Source of the DNA: Polynucleobacter sp. MWH-CaK5
GTDB lineage: Bacteria > Pseudomonadota > Gammaproteobacteria > Burkholderiales > Burkholderiaceae
Length of the DNA: 64,000 nucleotides
Direction: 5' to 3'
Assembly: GCF_018687615.1 (NCBI RefSeq)
Contig: NZ_CP061299.1
Location: 1,411,433 to 1,475,432 of the forward strand
The notes beneath the pieces are model-generated. The model had not been told where the DNA came from. It did no database searches and saw only the letters and a list, made by a program, of their open reading frames with translations. Shown here in pieces: positions 47,035 through 54,877 of the stretch (the stretch's first letter is position 1; each line of letters opens with the position of its first letter). A program made the position numbers and the translations under genes.

Positions 47035-47349
47035 ATGGACATGATCAGCCCAACTATTTATAACCTCATCATCTTCGTGCTAGCCATTTATGTTGGTTAT
47101 CACGTTGTATGGAACGTCACTCCAGCACTTCACACGCCTTTGATGGCTGTGACGAATGCTATTTCAGCCATCATCATCGTTGGTGCCATGCTTGCTGCTG
47201 CTTTAACAGAAGGCACACTTGGTAAATCAATGGGCACCATTGCTGTTGCTTTAGCTGCAGTGAACGTGTTCGGTGGCTTCTTGGTAACAAGACGCATGCT
47301 AGAAATGTTTAAGAAAAAAGATAAAAAAGCTAAAGGAGAAACAGCATGA
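47035..47349 (+). CDS. pntAB: NAD(P) transhydrogenase alpha subunit, part 2 (membrane)
   Basis: A 104-residue membrane subunit with three hydrophobic segments (IYNLIIFVLAIYVGYHVV; ISAIIIVGAMLAAAL; IAVALAAVNVFGGFLVT) and the conserved TPALHTPLMAVTNAISAIIIVG. This corresponds to the membrane part of PntA in species with a fused alpha subunit. Its TGA overlaps the pntB ATG. Confidence 0.94.
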   Translation: MDMISPTIYNLIIFVLAIYVGYHVVWNVTPALHTPLMAVTNAISAIIIVGAMLAAALTEGTLGKSMGTIAVALAAVNVFGGFLVTRRMLEMFKKKDKKAKGETA

Positions 47350-48788
47350 GCTTAAATCTCGTTACGCTTTTGTATTTAGTAGCCTCAATTTGTTTTATTC
47401 AGGCACTTAAAGGTTTATCCCATCCAACCACGTCTATCAAAGGTAACGTCTTTGGTATGACAGGTATGGCGATTGCCATCATCACAACCGTTGGCTTGGT
47501 CATGATGCTTGCTAAAGAATCAGCAGCTGGTGGTATGGCTTATGTTCTAGCAGGTCTTGTGATTGGTGGCGGCGCTGGTGCCATCATGGCCAAGCGTGTT
47601 GAAATGACAAAAATGCCTGAGCTAGTGGCTTTCATGCACAGCATGATTGGTCTTGCAGCGGTTTGTATCGCTGTGGCCGCAGTTGCAGAGCCTCACGCTT
47701 TCGGTATCGTGACTGTGGGTGAGCCAATTCCATTGGGTAACCGTCTTGAGTTGTTCATCGGTACATTTGTTGGTGCAATTACTTTCTCAGGATCAGTGAT
47801 TGCCTTCGGTAAATTATCTGGCAAATACAAGTTCCGTTTATTCCAAGGTGCGCCTGTTACTTTCCCAGGTCAGCACATGCTCAATCTGATCCTTGCCATT
47901 GTGATGGTGGGTTGCGGTGTAATGTTCTCTATCGCTCCTGGTGCAGAACCTGCTTGGAACTACTTCATTGTGATGGTAGCGATTGCCTTCATCTTGGGTG
48001 TTTTGATCATCATCCCAATTGGCGGTGCTGACATGCCTGTGGTTGTTTCAATGTTGAACTCATATTCTGGCTGGGCTGCAGCTGGTATTGGTTTCTCATT
48101 GAATAACTCAATGTTGATTGTGGCTGGTTCATTGGTGGGCTCTTCTGGCGCCATCTTGTCTTACATCATGTGTAAAGCGATGAACCGTTCATTCTTCAAT
48201 GTGATTCTTGGTGGTTTCGGTGGCGATGCTGGTAGTGCAGCAGCTGGTGGATCACAAGAGCAGCGTAACGTTAAATCAGGTTCTGCAGACGATGCAGCAT
48301 TCTTGATGACTAATGCTGAGACAGTCATCATTGTTCCAGGTTATGGTCTTGCAGTTGCTCGTGCCCAGCACGCACTAAAAGAACTAACCGAGAAACTAAC
48401 TCATGCTGGTGTCACCGTGAAGTATGCGATTCACCCAGTGGCTGGTCGTATGCCTGGTCACATGAACGTTCTTTTGGCTGAAGCTGAAGTTCCATACGAT
48501 CAAGTATTCGAGATGGAAGACATCAACAGTGAATTCGGTCAAGCCGACGTTGTGTTGATTCTAGGTGCTAACGACGTTGTGAACCCAGCGGCAAGAACTC
48601 CAGGCAGCCCGATTTTCGGTATGCCAATTCTTGAGGCTTACAAAGCCAAGACTGTGATCGTGAACAAGCGTTCAATGGCTTCAGGTTATGCTGGTCTAGA
48701 CAACGAGTTGTTCTACATGGATAAAACAATGATGGTCTTCGGTGATGCGAAGAAAGTCATTGAAGACATGGTCAAAGCTGTTGAGTAA
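47346..48788 (+). CDS. pntB: NAD(P) transhydrogenase beta subunit
   Basis: A 480-residue PntB with an N-terminal membrane domain of about nine helices and the soluble NADP-binding domain III (VIIVPGYGLAVARAQHALKEL; HPVAGRMPGHMNVLLAEA; LGANDVVNPAA). The ORF is full length, but its last 118 bases are duplicated at 54451-54568, showing that the present 3' end was supplied by an integrated element. The strong terminator that should follow pntB now lies 5.8 kb away. Confidence 0.96.
   Translation: MSLNLVTLLYLVASICFIQALKGLSHPTTSIKGNVFGMTGMAIAIITTVGLVMMLAKESAAGGMAYVLAGLVIGGGAGAIMAKRVEMTKMPELVAFMHSMIGLAAVCIAVAAVAEPHAFGIVTVGEPIPLGNRLELFIGTFVGAITFSGSVIAFGKLSGKYKFRLFQGAPVTFPGQHMLNLILAIVMVGCGVMFSIAPGAEPAWNYFIVMVAIAFILGVLIIIPIGGADMPVVVSMLNSYSGWAAAGIGFSLNNSMLIVAGSLVGSSGAILSYIMCKAMNRSFFNVILGGFGGDAGSAAAGGSQEQRNVKSGSADDAAFLMTNAETVIIVPGYGLAVARAQHALKELTEKLTHAGVTVKYAIHPVAGRMPGHMNVLLAEAEVPYDQVFEMEDINSEFGQADVVLILGANDVVNPAARTPGSPIFGMPILEAYKAKTVIVNKRSMASGYAGLDNELFYMDKTMMVFGDAKKVIEDMVKAVE
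48671..48788 (+). repeat. Left 118-bp repeat (attL side) = 3' end of intact pntB
   Basis: This segment is identical to 54451-54568 except for four positions, each synonymous in the pntB frame (cta/tta, gac/gat, gat/gac, gtc/gtt). The repeat ends exactly at the stop codon. The longest uninterrupted match, about 35 bp around the ATGATGGTCTTCGG region, is the best candidate for the crossover core. Confidence 0.9.
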
Positions 48789-48846
48789 ACAGTCAAGACA
48801 GTTGTTCATAAAGACAATCATTAGTCTTTAAGCCTTATAAGTAGAT

Positions 48847-48876
48847 GGTAGGTGGGTTAATAGCAACTCACTTACC
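48847..48876. other. Hairpin between pntB and the integrase gene
   Basis: GGTAGGTGGGTT (48847-48858) and AACTCACTTACC (48865-48876) pair along 12 positions in RNA (two G-U pairs) with a 6-base loop. It has no T-run. It may fold in read-through RNA from pntB, or act as a DNA site near the left end of the element. Confidence 0.5.
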
Positions 48877-48915
48877 ACTCTAAGAATCTAAATAATTCCC
48901 TTCTAAATTTGTTCT

Positions 48916-48935
48916 GGTCCTTTCCCTGTCCTTTT
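48916..48935 (+). repeat. Short direct repeats near left element end (possible integrase arm sites)
   Basis: GGTCCTTT (48916) and TGTCCTTTT (48927) are spaced 11 bases, one helical turn. The same TGTCCTT word occurs three times near the right end. Function as arm-type sites is inferred. Confidence 0.4.
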
Positions 48936-48946
48936 GGGAGAGAACA

Positions 48947-49933
48947 ATGGCTGGATTTCGTCTTAGAAATAATAAATGGCAGGCTCGTATTCAAAGAGAT
49001 GGCTATCCAAACTTAGCTAAATCATTTGACAACAAATCAGATGCCATCAAATGGGCGACAAAGATTGAAGCAGAGATGGATAGAGGTTCTTATATCAATA
49101 CCTCTCTCGCAGAAAGAACTACATTCTCTGAATTGATACTTAGATACCTTCAAGAAGTTACCCCAAAGACAAAAAGTGCCAAAGAAGATGGGTTTCGGCT
49201 AAGAGCCTTAGCAAGAAAGCCTATTGCGAAATACAGCATGATTGCTTTGACGCCCTCAAGAATTGCGGAATATAGAGACATAAGACTTAGAGAAGTAACT
49301 GCAGGAACAGTTATTCGTGAACTAGCTTATTTCTCTTGCGTGATTAATCATGCTCGTAGAGAGTGGGGAATCAATATAGATAATCCCATACCTTTAATTA
49401 GAAAGCCTGAGACACCACCAAGCAGGACTAGAGTACTGAGTGAGGTTGAAAAGGATAAGCTCTTTGATATTTTCAAGCCGAGATTTAAGAACAGTAATCC
49501 ATGGATATTGTTTATTGTTCAATTTGCTCTTGAAACAGCTATGAGGCAGGGAGAGATTCTTGGTCTAAGTTGGGCAGATATAGACCTCAATAAGCGAACC
49601 GCACATTTAGAGACAACCAAGAATGGCGACAGACGAACTGTGCCATTGTCCACAAGGGCTGTGCAGATTCTGAAAGAACTACCGAGAAGTATTGATGGGA
49701 GAGTGTTTCCGATGAACAGACCAGCCTTATGTGCAAACTTTGAGAGTGCTTGTAAAAGAGCAGGTATAGAAGACCTACACTTCCATGATTTGAGACACAC
49801 AGCCATCACTAACATGGCAGGCAAGTTCAGCAATATTCTTGAACTAAGTGCTGTAACAGGGCATAGGCAATTGAGCATGCTGAAGAAATACTATCACCCA
49901 AAAGCTGAAAATTTAGCTTTAAAACTAGGTTAA
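48947..49933 (+). CDS. Tyrosine-type site-specific integrase
   Basis: A 328-residue tyrosine recombinase. Residues 1-55 form an arm-binding-like AP2-type domain (WQARIQRDGYPNLAKSFDNK), 56-150 the core-binding SAM-like domain, and 165-320 the catalytic domain. The active-site set is Arg200 (TAMRQGEILGL), Lys225 (TKNGDRR), His280 and Arg283 (HDLRHT), His306 (TGHRQ) and Tyr315 (YYHP). It starts 158 bases after pntB in the same direction, adjacent to the attachment site, as expected for an element that inserts in a gene 3' end. Confidence 0.95.
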   Translation: MAGFRLRNNKWQARIQRDGYPNLAKSFDNKSDAIKWATKIEAEMDRGSYINTSLAERTTFSELILRYLQEVTPKTKSAKEDGFRLRALARKPIAKYSMIALTPSRIAEYRDIRLREVTAGTVIRELAYFSCVINHARREWGINIDNPIPLIRKPETPPSRTRVLSEVEKDKLFDIFKPRFKNSNPWILFIVQFALETAMRQGEILGLSWADIDLNKRTAHLETTKNGDRRTVPLSTRAVQILKELPRSIDGRVFPMNRPALCANFESACKRAGIEDLHFHDLRHTAITNMAGKFSNILELSAVTGHRQLSMLKKYYHPKAENLALKLG

Positions 49934-49946
49934 GATATTTTTACTC

Positions 49947-51383
49947 ATGTCTCTATTTGAATACAAAGCCTACTCCACTCATCCTGAGATTATTAGACAA
50001 GCAGAAGTCCTTGTTGAGGAGATGCTTAGCTTAAGACAAAGGAAACCTAATAAGAATGATAAGACTCAATATCTGAAATGGATGAAGGTTGCTATCGCTG
50101 GCTTATATCTGATTGGCGGCTATCAAAAAGATAGTGTGCAAATTCCAGTTAGTAGAAATCTCTATTACGGTAAGACCCGAAGAAATAAACTTTATCAGCC
50201 AGAGCTATTGAAATGCTTCATGTGGTTAAGAGATGCGGGATATATGCAAGAGACCAAGCCTGCTCATCAAGACAAAAATGGAAACTGGACACCCGCTGCT
50301 TATGCCTTAACTAGGAAGTGGCTTGATGTTGCATGTCAATTCTCACCGTATCACGAGCGAAGAGACCAAATCTTAAAGTCTGTTGTCAGAAATCCATCAT
50401 TACCAGTGATTGAGCTTCGCAAAGACGGTAAAAGGATGAGGACAAACCCACACAAAGAGAAATGGCTGTGGGAGAAAAGAATCAAGGCTTATAACGAGCG
50501 ATTAACTTACTTTGATTTCAGACTTAATCGTGAACTAATACCGCCAGTTACCTTCTCAATCACTAGAATCTTCAATGATGGCTCATATGACCGAGGCGGA
50601 CGCTATTACTCAACCGCTCAGGGCTTTAAATCTCAATTAAGACTACATCTAACCATCAATAATGAACCAGTCGTGGAAGTTGATTACAGAGGATTGCACC
50701 CTTCTTTACTGTATCAGAGAGCAGGACTAGAAGAGCCTACTGAAGATGCTTATACGATTGATGGATACCCTAGAAAGTTAGTCAAGAAAGCCTTCAACAT
50801 ACTCATCAATCGTAAGAAGCCAGCACCTGCTACTAAGAGCTTAATCTTCTATTTGAACAAGAATAAGAAAGAGTATGTGGACGATAAGCACCCTATTCCA
50901 CCTACTATAGACACAGCATACTGTGAAGCCCTGGAGAAGGCTATCAGAGACCGCCATAAGCCCATAGAACACTTCTTTTGTACTGGAGTAGGTCTTGAAC
51001 TTCAGAACCACGATAGCCTCTTGTGCAGTCATATATTTGATTATTTCTTAGCTAAGACAGGCTCAATAGTTCTCGCTGTCCATGATTCTTTTATCGTTAA
51101 ACAATCTGACATTCAACATCTTGCTGAAGCCTTTAGATACGCTGAGTTTGCTGTCGCTAAGTCGCTAGGAATTCCATATAGAGAACCACTGCTTGAAGCA
51201 GAAAGAATCACTGAAATTGATAGTTATAAACAAGACCTTAATCAATACTTTGGCTCAATCATTGACAGCAAGGTGACTGAAGAAAAATCATTAATCGCTA
51301 ACTTAAATACAGAATTAGAATCATTAGATGACATAGAGTCATTAGCTGATGAAGATGCTGATTACGCTAATGAATTACCTTAA
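49947..51383 (+). CDS. TV-Pol-like polymerase (superfamily A-related, putative replicase of the element)
   Basis: A 478-residue protein. Residues 205-225 contain FNDGSYDRGGRYY, followed by motif A at Asp246 (VEVDYRGLHPSLLY), a motif B-like helix with Arg276, Lys280 and FNILIN, and motif C at His379-Asp380-Ser381 (AVHDSF). This order of palm and fingers motifs is that of superfamily A DNA polymerases and T7-type RNA polymerases, and the GGR-Y element with a DYxxLHPxxLY motif A matches the TV-Pol family described from mobile elements, plasmids and viruses by Iyer, Abhiman and Aravind (2008). Residues 80-125 look like a winged helix (inference). It lies 13 bases after the integrase gene, probably in one transcript. 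Primase-polymerase action is proposed for the family, not shown here. Confidence 0.75.
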   Translation: MSLFEYKAYSTHPEIIRQAEVLVEEMLSLRQRKPNKNDKTQYLKWMKVAIAGLYLIGGYQKDSVQIPVSRNLYYGKTRRNKLYQPELLKCFMWLRDAGYMQETKPAHQDKNGNWTPAAYALTRKWLDVACQFSPYHERRDQILKSVVRNPSLPVIELRKDGKRMRTNPHKEKWLWEKRIKAYNERLTYFDFRLNRELIPPVTFSITRIFNDGSYDRGGRYYSTAQGFKSQLRLHLTINNEPVVEVDYRGLHPSLLYQRAGLEEPTEDAYTIDGYPRKLVKKAFNILINRKKPAPATKSLIFYLNKNKKEYVDDKHPIPPTIDTAYCEALEKAIRDRHKPIEHFFCTGVGLELQNHDSLLCSHIFDYFLAKTGSIVLAVHDSFIVKQSDIQHLAEAFRYAEFAVAKSLGIPYREPLLEAERITEIDSYKQDLNQYFGSIIDSKVTEEKSLIANLNTELESLDDIESLADEDADYANELP

Positions 51384-51600
51384 TTATTGCTATAGAAGGT
51401 AAGTAATAATGGTTGGTTATCTAGCGATAGGGGCATTACGACATATTGATACTATTAAAACCAACAATGTAGCTTTTTTATTAATAAATACAGTTAGTTA
51501 GAGTTCAATAACCTCAAGGGACTTCTAGTTAGAGAGGCGTAGTAATACTAAAAAATAACAATTAGTGAATATTCAGACTTTTTTCATCATTTTTACTAAC

Positions 51601-51626
51601 AAAAAAGACACCCGAAGGTGATTTTT
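51601..51626. terminator. Small bidirectional terminator
   Basis: CACC-CGAA-GGTG (51609-51620), a UUCG tetraloop hairpin when read on the minus strand, flanked by A6 and T5 runs. It lies between the polymerase gene (plus) and the Cys-rich gene (minus) and can serve both. Confidence 0.6.
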
Positions 51627-51637
51627 ATAGCTGAGGA

Positions 51638-51772
51638 TTAGCATCCCTGTCCACAACCGCATATTTGCTTGCCGTTAGGACCTTGTCTGCAATCATAAGG
51701 TTTCCATGTTGGACATGCAGCCTGTGCAAGAGTACTTGAAACAGCCAATAAATCTAGAACTTTATAAGCCAC
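51638..51772 (-). CDS. Small cysteine-rich secreted peptide (hypothetical)
   Basis: A 44-residue ORF from a GTG at 51772, preceded by GAGGT about 11-12 bases upstream. The start MAYKVLDLLAVSSTLAQA resembles a signal peptide with an AQA cleavage site, though an Asp inside the hydrophobic part is unusual. The mature part, ACPTWKPYDCRQGPNGKQIC plus GCGQGC, has five cysteines. A terminator follows its stop. I do not recognise the family. Its 5' region collides with the truncated XRE gene on the other strand, so it may itself be a 5'-truncated remnant that reads in frame from an upstream ATG. Confidence 0.5.
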   Translation of the reverse strand: MAYKVLDLLAVSSTLAQAACPTWKPYDCRQGPNGKQICGCGQGC

Positions 51773-51956
51773 GATTGTTAAAGACCTCAGAAAAGATGTA
51801 GGCTTATCGCAAGAAGAATTAGTCTTTGAATGTGACATAGATAGAACATACATTAGAAAAATTGAGCTAGGAATCGCCAATCCCTCACTTTTAGTTCTTT
51901 TTAAAATTGCTAATGTGCTGAAAGTAGAGATTAAAGATTTAATCAATAAGAAATAA
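51771..51956 (+). pseudogene. XRE-family helix-turn-helix regulator, 5'-truncated
   Basis: An open frame of 61 codons reads VKDLRKDVGLSQEELVFEC, DIDRTYIRKIELGIANPSL and LVLFKIANVLKVEIKDLI, a nearly complete XRE/Cro-C1 helix-turn-helix domain of the C-protein type. An in-frame TAA lies directly upstream and no ATG, GTG or TTG precedes the HTH, so the normal first few residues are missing. Unless it starts at the rare ATT 51774, it is a remnant. It abuts the divergent Cys-rich gene, suggesting a deletion of the shared promoter region. Confidence 0.65.
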
Positions 51957-51979
51957 AAAAGCGACAATCTAGGTCGCTT
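51955..51979 (-). terminator. Rho-independent terminator of the autotransporter gene
   Basis: On the minus strand AAGCGAC and GTCGCTT form a 7-bp stem (51959-51979) followed by T6. It lies 24 bases beyond the autotransporter stop at 52003 and overlaps the end of the XRE remnant. Confidence 0.8.
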
Positions 51980-52002
51980 GGATTTATATTTTTGGAATCA
52001 CT

Positions 52003-54146
52003 CTAGAACAATTTCTCATACTGTACAAAGCCTTGGTACGAACGATAATCTTTACCATTTTGATGACTTAACCCAACCCTTAAACGGGATAAATTATCAA
52101 TATTTAAAGCATTCTCAAGCCCTAAAGACAAATTAAATGATTCAATTCTTCTTGAATCATATACAGCACTTCCAACTCCACCACTAAATGAAACTGCTGA
52201 CTCCGGGGTAACAAATTGTTTTTGAGTCTTAATAGCTGGTTTAATCTTTAATGTAGATGGCAACCTACTAAGTTTGTATCAAAGCTTACTGTAGCTCCCA
52301 GAGTCAAACTACCAATCTCTGATTTAGCTTTCTGAACACTTAAGTTGTAAATACCAGCACCAGTTTCAGTATATGAATCCGTTTTATTTATTGAGTATGT
52401 AACCTGTACGAAAGGCTCTAAATCAAATAGCTCAAAACCATGTAATTGGCTGGCGGCAAAATTGACAGAATACAAATTACCGGCATAGTTTGAGCGTGCA
52501 ACTTCATTGATAGCATCAACTTGAATATTTCTGTTTCCACTATATTTCGATTTACCATAACCCAAGGAACTACTTAACTTGATTGTGTCTATTATTTTTT
52601 GACCATAAATTGCATATTGAGTTGCTGTTGAATCAATATTACCCGCGCTTTCCCGCATGTCACTCTTAGATTTTGACGGCGAAATCATCAAACCAAGTAG
52701 ATGATTTTCATCAACGCCATACTCAATTGCACCAACTATTCCATGTGTGCGATTTATAAATCCAGTGCTACCTCCAACAGTATCTCCAAATCCAACATCA
52801 TAAAAACCCTGTAACCAACCACCAAATTGTCCTGCCGAAAACTTTTTATAGTTCTGCGTACTTGCAACCTTATAAAAACCCAATTGACCTAATTGAGCTT
52901 TTTGACGAAAGTCAATTGGATTAATACTTAGATTTTCAGCTAGCTGTTGAAGCGACATATTGCTTGATGGCAAATAATCTCCAACATAAGATATTCCAGA
53001 ATATTTTGCTGTCAAAGAACGATTAGAGGTAAAGTCACCGATAAATGTTCCAGCTTTTTCAAACATAATGCTTGAGGCAACATTTGATGCTGATGTGACT
53101 GAGGTCATAGCAGCTGTTTGAGTACTAGGATTTAACTTCCTCAAAGCAATATCTAAAGATGAGCCCTCAAGAGCATTTAATGCATTAACTAAAGTCGTAA
53201 ATGCTGAACTATTTGATTCAAAGTAGTCTGCTAACTTATTGAAGCCCCTGGAGCGAGCTGAACTAATAAAAGTAGCACTATTTCCACCCGAAGAAACTGC
53301 AAGCGCAATAGCCGTACTAATATCAGCACCAAAAATGTAGTTATAACGAAGAATGACTGATTCCCCTGAAGTCATATCTCCCACATCAAAGCCAATACCA
53401 ATGGTGTAATCCCCATCACCATCAGCTTGTCCATTAACATAAGTTGCAGCATTAGTACTCCACCCACTACTAACACCAGTATTTACACCAGAACTTGCTG
53501 ATGAATACAAACCAATCACATATAGACTTGCCAAAGCTTCGGCATAAACTACATTATTAGCAGACACATCAGTTGTGCCTCTAATATTTCTTGTTGATGA
53601 AGAATCACCCGCTGCTGCTCTTGCGTCAGGGTCAGTGTATCTTGCAAACTTAACTCCTGTTAAGTTTTGTGCGGCGGTAATTGTTGTAGTTATTGAGACT
53701 TGCTTTGCATTCGTATTAAATCCAACGCTATTTACGATGTCATATAACTTAGTTGCCCCCGAAGAATAAGAACCTGTCCAATTAACACCTACATAACCAG
53801 CTGACGAATTATCCGCTAAAGTACCAACATTATTGGCTGTACCAGTATTGTTATTTGCTGCGGAAAAATTACCACTAGCCCAAGCACCTTGGACCGTGAA
53901 ACCCTCAAATGGAGTTCCTGGAGTCAGATAGTCATATGAGGTGTTAAAAGTTCCAGTACCAGTATTATCATAAAGAATACCTGGGCTTGTATTACCAACT
54001 GAACCAATAGTTCCGTAGCTACTCGTACCAATCTTTATGTAATCACCAACCAATGTTTGAGTAACCTGAGCATTAACAGAACTCGCTAATAACCCAATAC
54101 AAACTGCTGTTATTGGTTTTAAATAGAATTTATTAATCGCTCTCAT
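52003..54146 (-). pseudogene. Autotransporter (type V secretion) with a frameshift near its end
   Basis: Frame one runs 54146-52248 (632 residues): a signal peptide (MRAINKFYLKPITAVCIGLL...NAQ), a Ser/Thr/Asn/Gly-rich passenger, the helical linker LEGSSLDIALRKLNPS and the start of a beta-barrel (GGWLQGFYDVGFGD). It then ends in VGCHLH. The neighbouring frame continues the barrel from KLSRLPSTLKIKP to QYEKLF with the C-terminal phenylalanine typical of outer-membrane barrels. One missing base at the AAA run 52273-52275 restores a protein of about 715 residues. Without it the last roughly 85 residues are lost and assembly should fail. It could be a real mutation or a sequencing error. Probably surface-adhesion cargo of the element. 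Confidence 0.75.
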
Positions 54147-54450
54147 AATACCTTTATCCTACAACCCTATGATTATTAAGGGCCATTATATTAGCCCAAT
54201 AGCTAACTAGGAGTTTAGCTCAACTTTAGATACATCAGTTTAGTAATTACTTTTTTATGAAGATTCGGTGTTGCCACTATATTTTGATTTGAAAAATCCA
54301 CCACCCCCCCCATTGAATCTTGTCCTTCCGCTGTCCTTCTTGTCCTTCTTGTTTTGTCTCAAAAGAGGCTATAGAATAAAATTTCTATTAACCAAGGGTT
54401 AGCGACAAGTTAATAAATTTACAGGTGCTTATAAGTCTTAGAGCCTTGAT
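54147..54450. other. Non-coding right end of the element with autotransporter promoter region
   Basis: No convincing ORF is present. On the minus strand a TATAAT (54185-54190) lies about 39 bases before the autotransporter ATG, with AAAGG as ribosome site; the -35 is weak. Near 54301-54350 there is a run of eight or nine C and three TGTCCTT direct repeats, and the 3' part leads into the right pntB repeat. Confidence 0.5.
54321..54349 (+). repeat. Three TGTCCTTC direct repeats near right element end
   Basis: TGTCCTTC occurs at 54321, 54332 and 54341, in the same orientation as two related copies at 48916-48935. Repeats of this size at both ends of an element often bind the integrase arm domain; that role is inferred. 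Confidence 0.4.
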
Positions 54451-54568
54451 TTCAATGGCTTCAGGTTATGCTGGTTTAGATAACGAGTTGTTCTACATGG
54501 ACAAAACAATGATGGTCTTCGGTGATGCGAAGAAAGTTATTGAAGACATGGTCAAAGCTGTTGAGTAA
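54451..54568 (+). pseudogene. Displaced 3' fragment of pntB (attR side, right 118-bp repeat)
   Basis: The last 38 codons of pntB plus the stop, without the rest of the gene. It matches 48671-48788 at 114 of 118 positions. This is most likely the original chromosomal 3' end, pushed downstream when the element inserted, because the original terminator still follows it at 54589-54610. It has no start and should not be translated. Confidence 0.92.
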
Positions 54569-54588
54569 TCCTCAATCGCTTCGCAAAG

Positions 54589-54610
54589 AACCGCCTTCGG
54601 GCGGTTTTTT
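54589..54610 (+). terminator. Rho-independent terminator, originally of the pnt operon
   Basis: AACCGCC-TTCG-GGCGGTT followed by T's (54589-54610), 20 bases after the stop of the displaced pntB fragment. Confidence 0.88.
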
Positions 54611-54681
54611 GTTGCCCACATCAATCATCTACACCAAACCTGAATTTGATTACCCCGCATTGATTACCGTATAGTTCATCC

Positions 54682-54855
54682 ATGAATATCAAAAAACGTT
54701 TATCTCTTGCTCAAATCAAACGCCAAGCATTATTGATGGCAGGTGTTCCACCAAAGGCATATGGCCAGAAAAAAGCCACCCAAGTGGTTAAAAGTCAGAA
54801 GAAGGCTTTAGCTACAAGAGGTCACAAACACCGTCACAGTGAGTCTCTTAATTGA
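54682..54855 (+). CDS. Small basic hypothetical protein (57 residues)
   Basis: An ATG at 54682 opens a 57-residue ORF, MNIKKRLSLAQIKRQALLMA then GVPPKAYGQKKATQVVKSQK, ending in GHKHRHSESLN. About a third of the residues are Lys, Arg or His. I do not recognise a family. It is flanked by the pnt terminator and by a bidirectional terminator shared with groEL, which makes it look like an independent transcription unit. There is no clear Shine-Dalgarno sequence. It lies outside the mobile element. Confidence 0.5.
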   Translation: MNIKKRLSLAQIKRQALLMAGVPPKAYGQKKATQVVKSQKKALATRGHKHRHSESLN

Positions 54856-54877
54856 ACTGAACTGAATTGCAGACAAT

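Larger units (their letters stand above)
48671..54568. mobile_element. Integrative element with tyrosine integrase and TV-Pol-like polymerase, inserted in pntB
   Basis: A segment of about 5.8 kb bounded by 118-bp direct copies of the pntB 3' end. It holds, in order, an integrase, a polymerase with TV-Pol motifs, a small Cys-rich peptide gene, a truncated XRE regulator and an autotransporter gene. By eye it is more A+T-rich than its surroundings and carries short repeats near both ends. No transfer, capsid or relaxase genes are seen, so it is a minimal element: it may be mobilised by other elements, replicate as a plasmid after excision, or be decaying. The boundaries are well supported; mobility is inferred. 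Confidence 0.88.

Noticed and set aside
49947..51383. Calling the polymerase a plain DNA polymerase I
   Set aside because: Motif A is DYRGLHP rather than DYSQIELR, motif C is HDS rather than HDE, and the protein is much shorter with no exonuclease domain; TV-Pol fits better.
51409..51501. 30-residue ORF (MVGYLAIGALRHIDTIKTNN...) after the polymerase gene
   Set aside because: It has a possible AAGG ribosome site but no recognisable motif and is short enough to be chance in A+T-rich DNA.
54302..54311. Run of C's near the right end of the element as a phase-variable tract
   Set aside because: It lies outside any ORF and beyond the likely autotransporter promoter, so no switch can be argued from sequence.
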